From assembly GCF_051622035.1 (NCBI RefSeq), contig NC_135358.1, forward strand, positions 8,349,001 to 8,413,000: DNA of 64,000 nt. The letters are read 5' to 3'. The notes under the pieces were generated by a model that worked only from the letters and a program-made list of their open reading frames with translations, ran no database searches and was not told the DNA's origin. The position numbers and the translations under genes were made by a program. Below are positions 62,042 through 64,000 of the stretch, piece after piece. How positions within the stretch are numbered: the first letter of the stretch is position 1; the number at the start of each line of letters is the position of its first letter. This stretch comes from Arctopsyche grandis. Lineage: Eukaryota; Arthropoda; Insecta; Trichoptera; Hydropsychidae.

Positions 62042-64000
62042 CTGAAAGCAAACACACAAAAATTCATTAGTGATGTGGAGAGATGCAAGATTTTTACAAG
62101 ATACTACATACATACATGAAAGACTTTCGACATATGTAGGTCAAATACTTGACCAATCACCAAATTGAATCAGTGAGGGCAAATTTCAGTTTGTACCATT
62201 ATTTATTTTAAATCGAATAGCTCTATATAAAATTCAACGGAAGAAACTTTTACATATCTGTTTAAGGAAATGGACTGAACTACTTCTGTAGTTGGGGGTT
62301 TTGCAAGAAATTCATATTGAAAACGTTTGTTTCTTTTCGTATCTTATCTAGCTTTTTCTTTACTAATAAATTATATTGAAATATTTGATGATGACTAAAT
62401 AAGTAATTCCCGTTTATTTGGTAGACAATTCCATCCATATTTCATTAGCATAAAATGAATAAATTTTGAAATTTTTTATTCTAAATTTTAAATTTGAATT
62501 TCTTTTGTTTTTTTTTTAAATAATTTTTTAATTAAGGAAGCCATTTTATTATTTTAATTATCGTATAACAACAACTTATTTCGATAATAAAGGAATAAAA
62601 AGAATCTGATCAGAATTTTTTCTGACGACCTACTACTATATATAACTGAATTTAATTTAATTTATAATAATTAACGTCATTAAAGTTTAATATAATGGAA
62701 AATAAATTATGATATTCTTCGTTATTTTCCATTTTATTTACAAATTTCGAAGGCTTTCGTGTCATTTTGTATAAGCATCTTCTCGGCATGCTCACCTTGA
62801 AAATCTCAAATGTCTACCGAGCAGAATACATTTCATTACTACGAAGTAAATTTAAATCAAATTTATTTTAACAAAACCAAAGAAATAGTTTTCAACTTCG
62901 CATGAATATGTATATTTACATACAGATGTTTCAAAATCAAACCGCTTCACCGTTTTGAAACATCAATATTTAACGCAAAAAAATAAAGGGACAGGTGGTC
63001 AAAATTCAGTTTTTTAAGCACACATCTTATGACTAAAGTATGTGGGTAAGCATTTAACTTAAACGTGCTTTGTCGAGTAGTTAACAGTAAACGTGTTTAC
63101 TTCTCAGTATAAGAGCTTCAAGTAAATAGTACGATTGCTGAATAAACAATTGATTCTCAGAAATAGTGGTTGTTGTATTCATAATAAAAAAATAAAAAAA
63201 AACGTTCGGCATAAATTTTTTTGTACTGCGATTCTATTGTTTCTTCCATTTTCTTTTAAAACACGAGACTTAATAAATCCTTCATTTGATTATTCTCTTA
63301 ACAAAAAGAGACTATCAATTCATTTTATCCTTTGATTTGTAATCATATAAGATTGAAATCCACGCATAACACCATTGGTCCATAATAGACGGACGTTTAT
63401 AATGTATTATTTCGCGATTAGAACGTTTTATCGAATAGGCAACTTCCGCAAACTCGCAAACAACAGATTCGCATGCTAACAATTGAGAATTGTGTCGACA
63501 GAGAGCTTTCTAAACAAACGGAATGAGAAGTGGATGATTTCTCTCGTGGGTGCTGACGACGGGCAAGCCTCTGGTCTGCAGATTCTTCTCCTCCACGATC
63601 GGCGAGGACTATCCAATGTTTCAATGGACCGACCACAGTCATGTCATTCCAAGCAGTTGTGTAACTCCTGAAGAAACGGGGCCAAGGAGTCGTTTCTGGT
63701 TTGGACCTACACGAACCGCTTTTACCTGTCGCATGGATAAGTAGCGATTATCCAGAGTCGTATGAAAGAGATGACTTCCGTCGTAAATTTATACAATCTA
63801 CTGGATAGAAGGCACATACTACTGGAAATCGAAAATCTTTAAACGATACTTATTAGTTGACCTGATGACTTAAAAACAGTCTGCAGTATTGCGCCAAAGC
63901 TATTCGAAAATATATGAAATGACCGTAAGAAACTATTATTGGTTCCAATGATGTTCACAAAGCAAATGTACAAAATAAAGACTGTGTTTTCATTTAGCCA
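62042..64000. other. lectin intron or 5' flank, unassigned
   Basis: AT-rich to about 63370, probably intron of the lectin gene. 63430-63760 is more balanced in composition and open in two plus frames (for example FFSSTIGEDYPMFQWTDHSH) without a recognised family. A short hairpin (GATGTTTCAAAA/TTTTGAAACATC) lies at 62926-62966. Confidence 0.35.

Overview
The window is AT-rich nuclear DNA from an insect. The support is GT-AG introns, insect-type protein families (PIWI, BAF, syntaxin-5, striatin/Cka, PPM1L, ATG4 and a conserved insect C-type lectin), and a load of R1-type LINEs, tRNA-headed SINEs, Tc1/mariner elements, Helitrons, hAT and piggyBac-like MITEs and foldback repeats. I cannot name the order from sequence alone. 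There is no operon, virus or CRISPR array.

Layout. 1-7.1 kb is a transposon graveyard: a Helitron 3' end, nested MITEs, an ancient Tc1 relic, a SINE, and a complete but broken Tc1 element at 5470-7099. 7.4-12.9 kb (+) is an 11-exon PIWI-clade Argonaute of 887 aa with its slicer residues intact; intron 7 holds an 844-bp element with very long inverted arms. 16.9-17.7 kb (-) is barrier-to-autointegration factor (90 aa, 2 exons). 18-20.6 kb is repeats, including the 3' end of a LINE. 20.8-22.4 kb (+) is the Golgi SNARE syntaxin-5. 24-29.7 kb is a dense mobile-element block: Helitron, palindromic element, R1-type LINE tail, MITEs, a solo LTR and a stray copy of an ATG4 exon. 30.1-35.4 kb (+) is striatin/Cka. 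35.4-44.7 kb is gene-poor and AT-rich with MITEs. 45.0-48.2 kb (+) is a membrane-anchored PPM1L-type phosphatase whose single intron is GC-AG. 53.4-56.5 kb (-) is a complete 9-exon ATG4 autophagy protease. 57-60.9 kb is a set of palindromes and elements nested inside each other. 61.3-62.0 kb (-) holds the last three exons of a C-type lectin whose 5' end was not found.

The genes are unrelated housekeeping or germline genes, not a pathway cluster. The links between them come through mobile DNA. A near-identical copy of ATG4 exon 3, with its flanking intron and part of a MITE, lies about 27 kb away, inverted, just upstream of striatin, and was later hit by an LTR retrotransposon that left a solo LTR. 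A LINE and a SINE share a 3' stem-loop whose outer stem differs completely in sequence but still pairs, which suggests a conserved RNA structure recognised by the LINE machinery. These two observations are the most interesting in the window. Exon models were assembled by hand from splice signals, reading frame and family knowledge; no alignment or database search was run.
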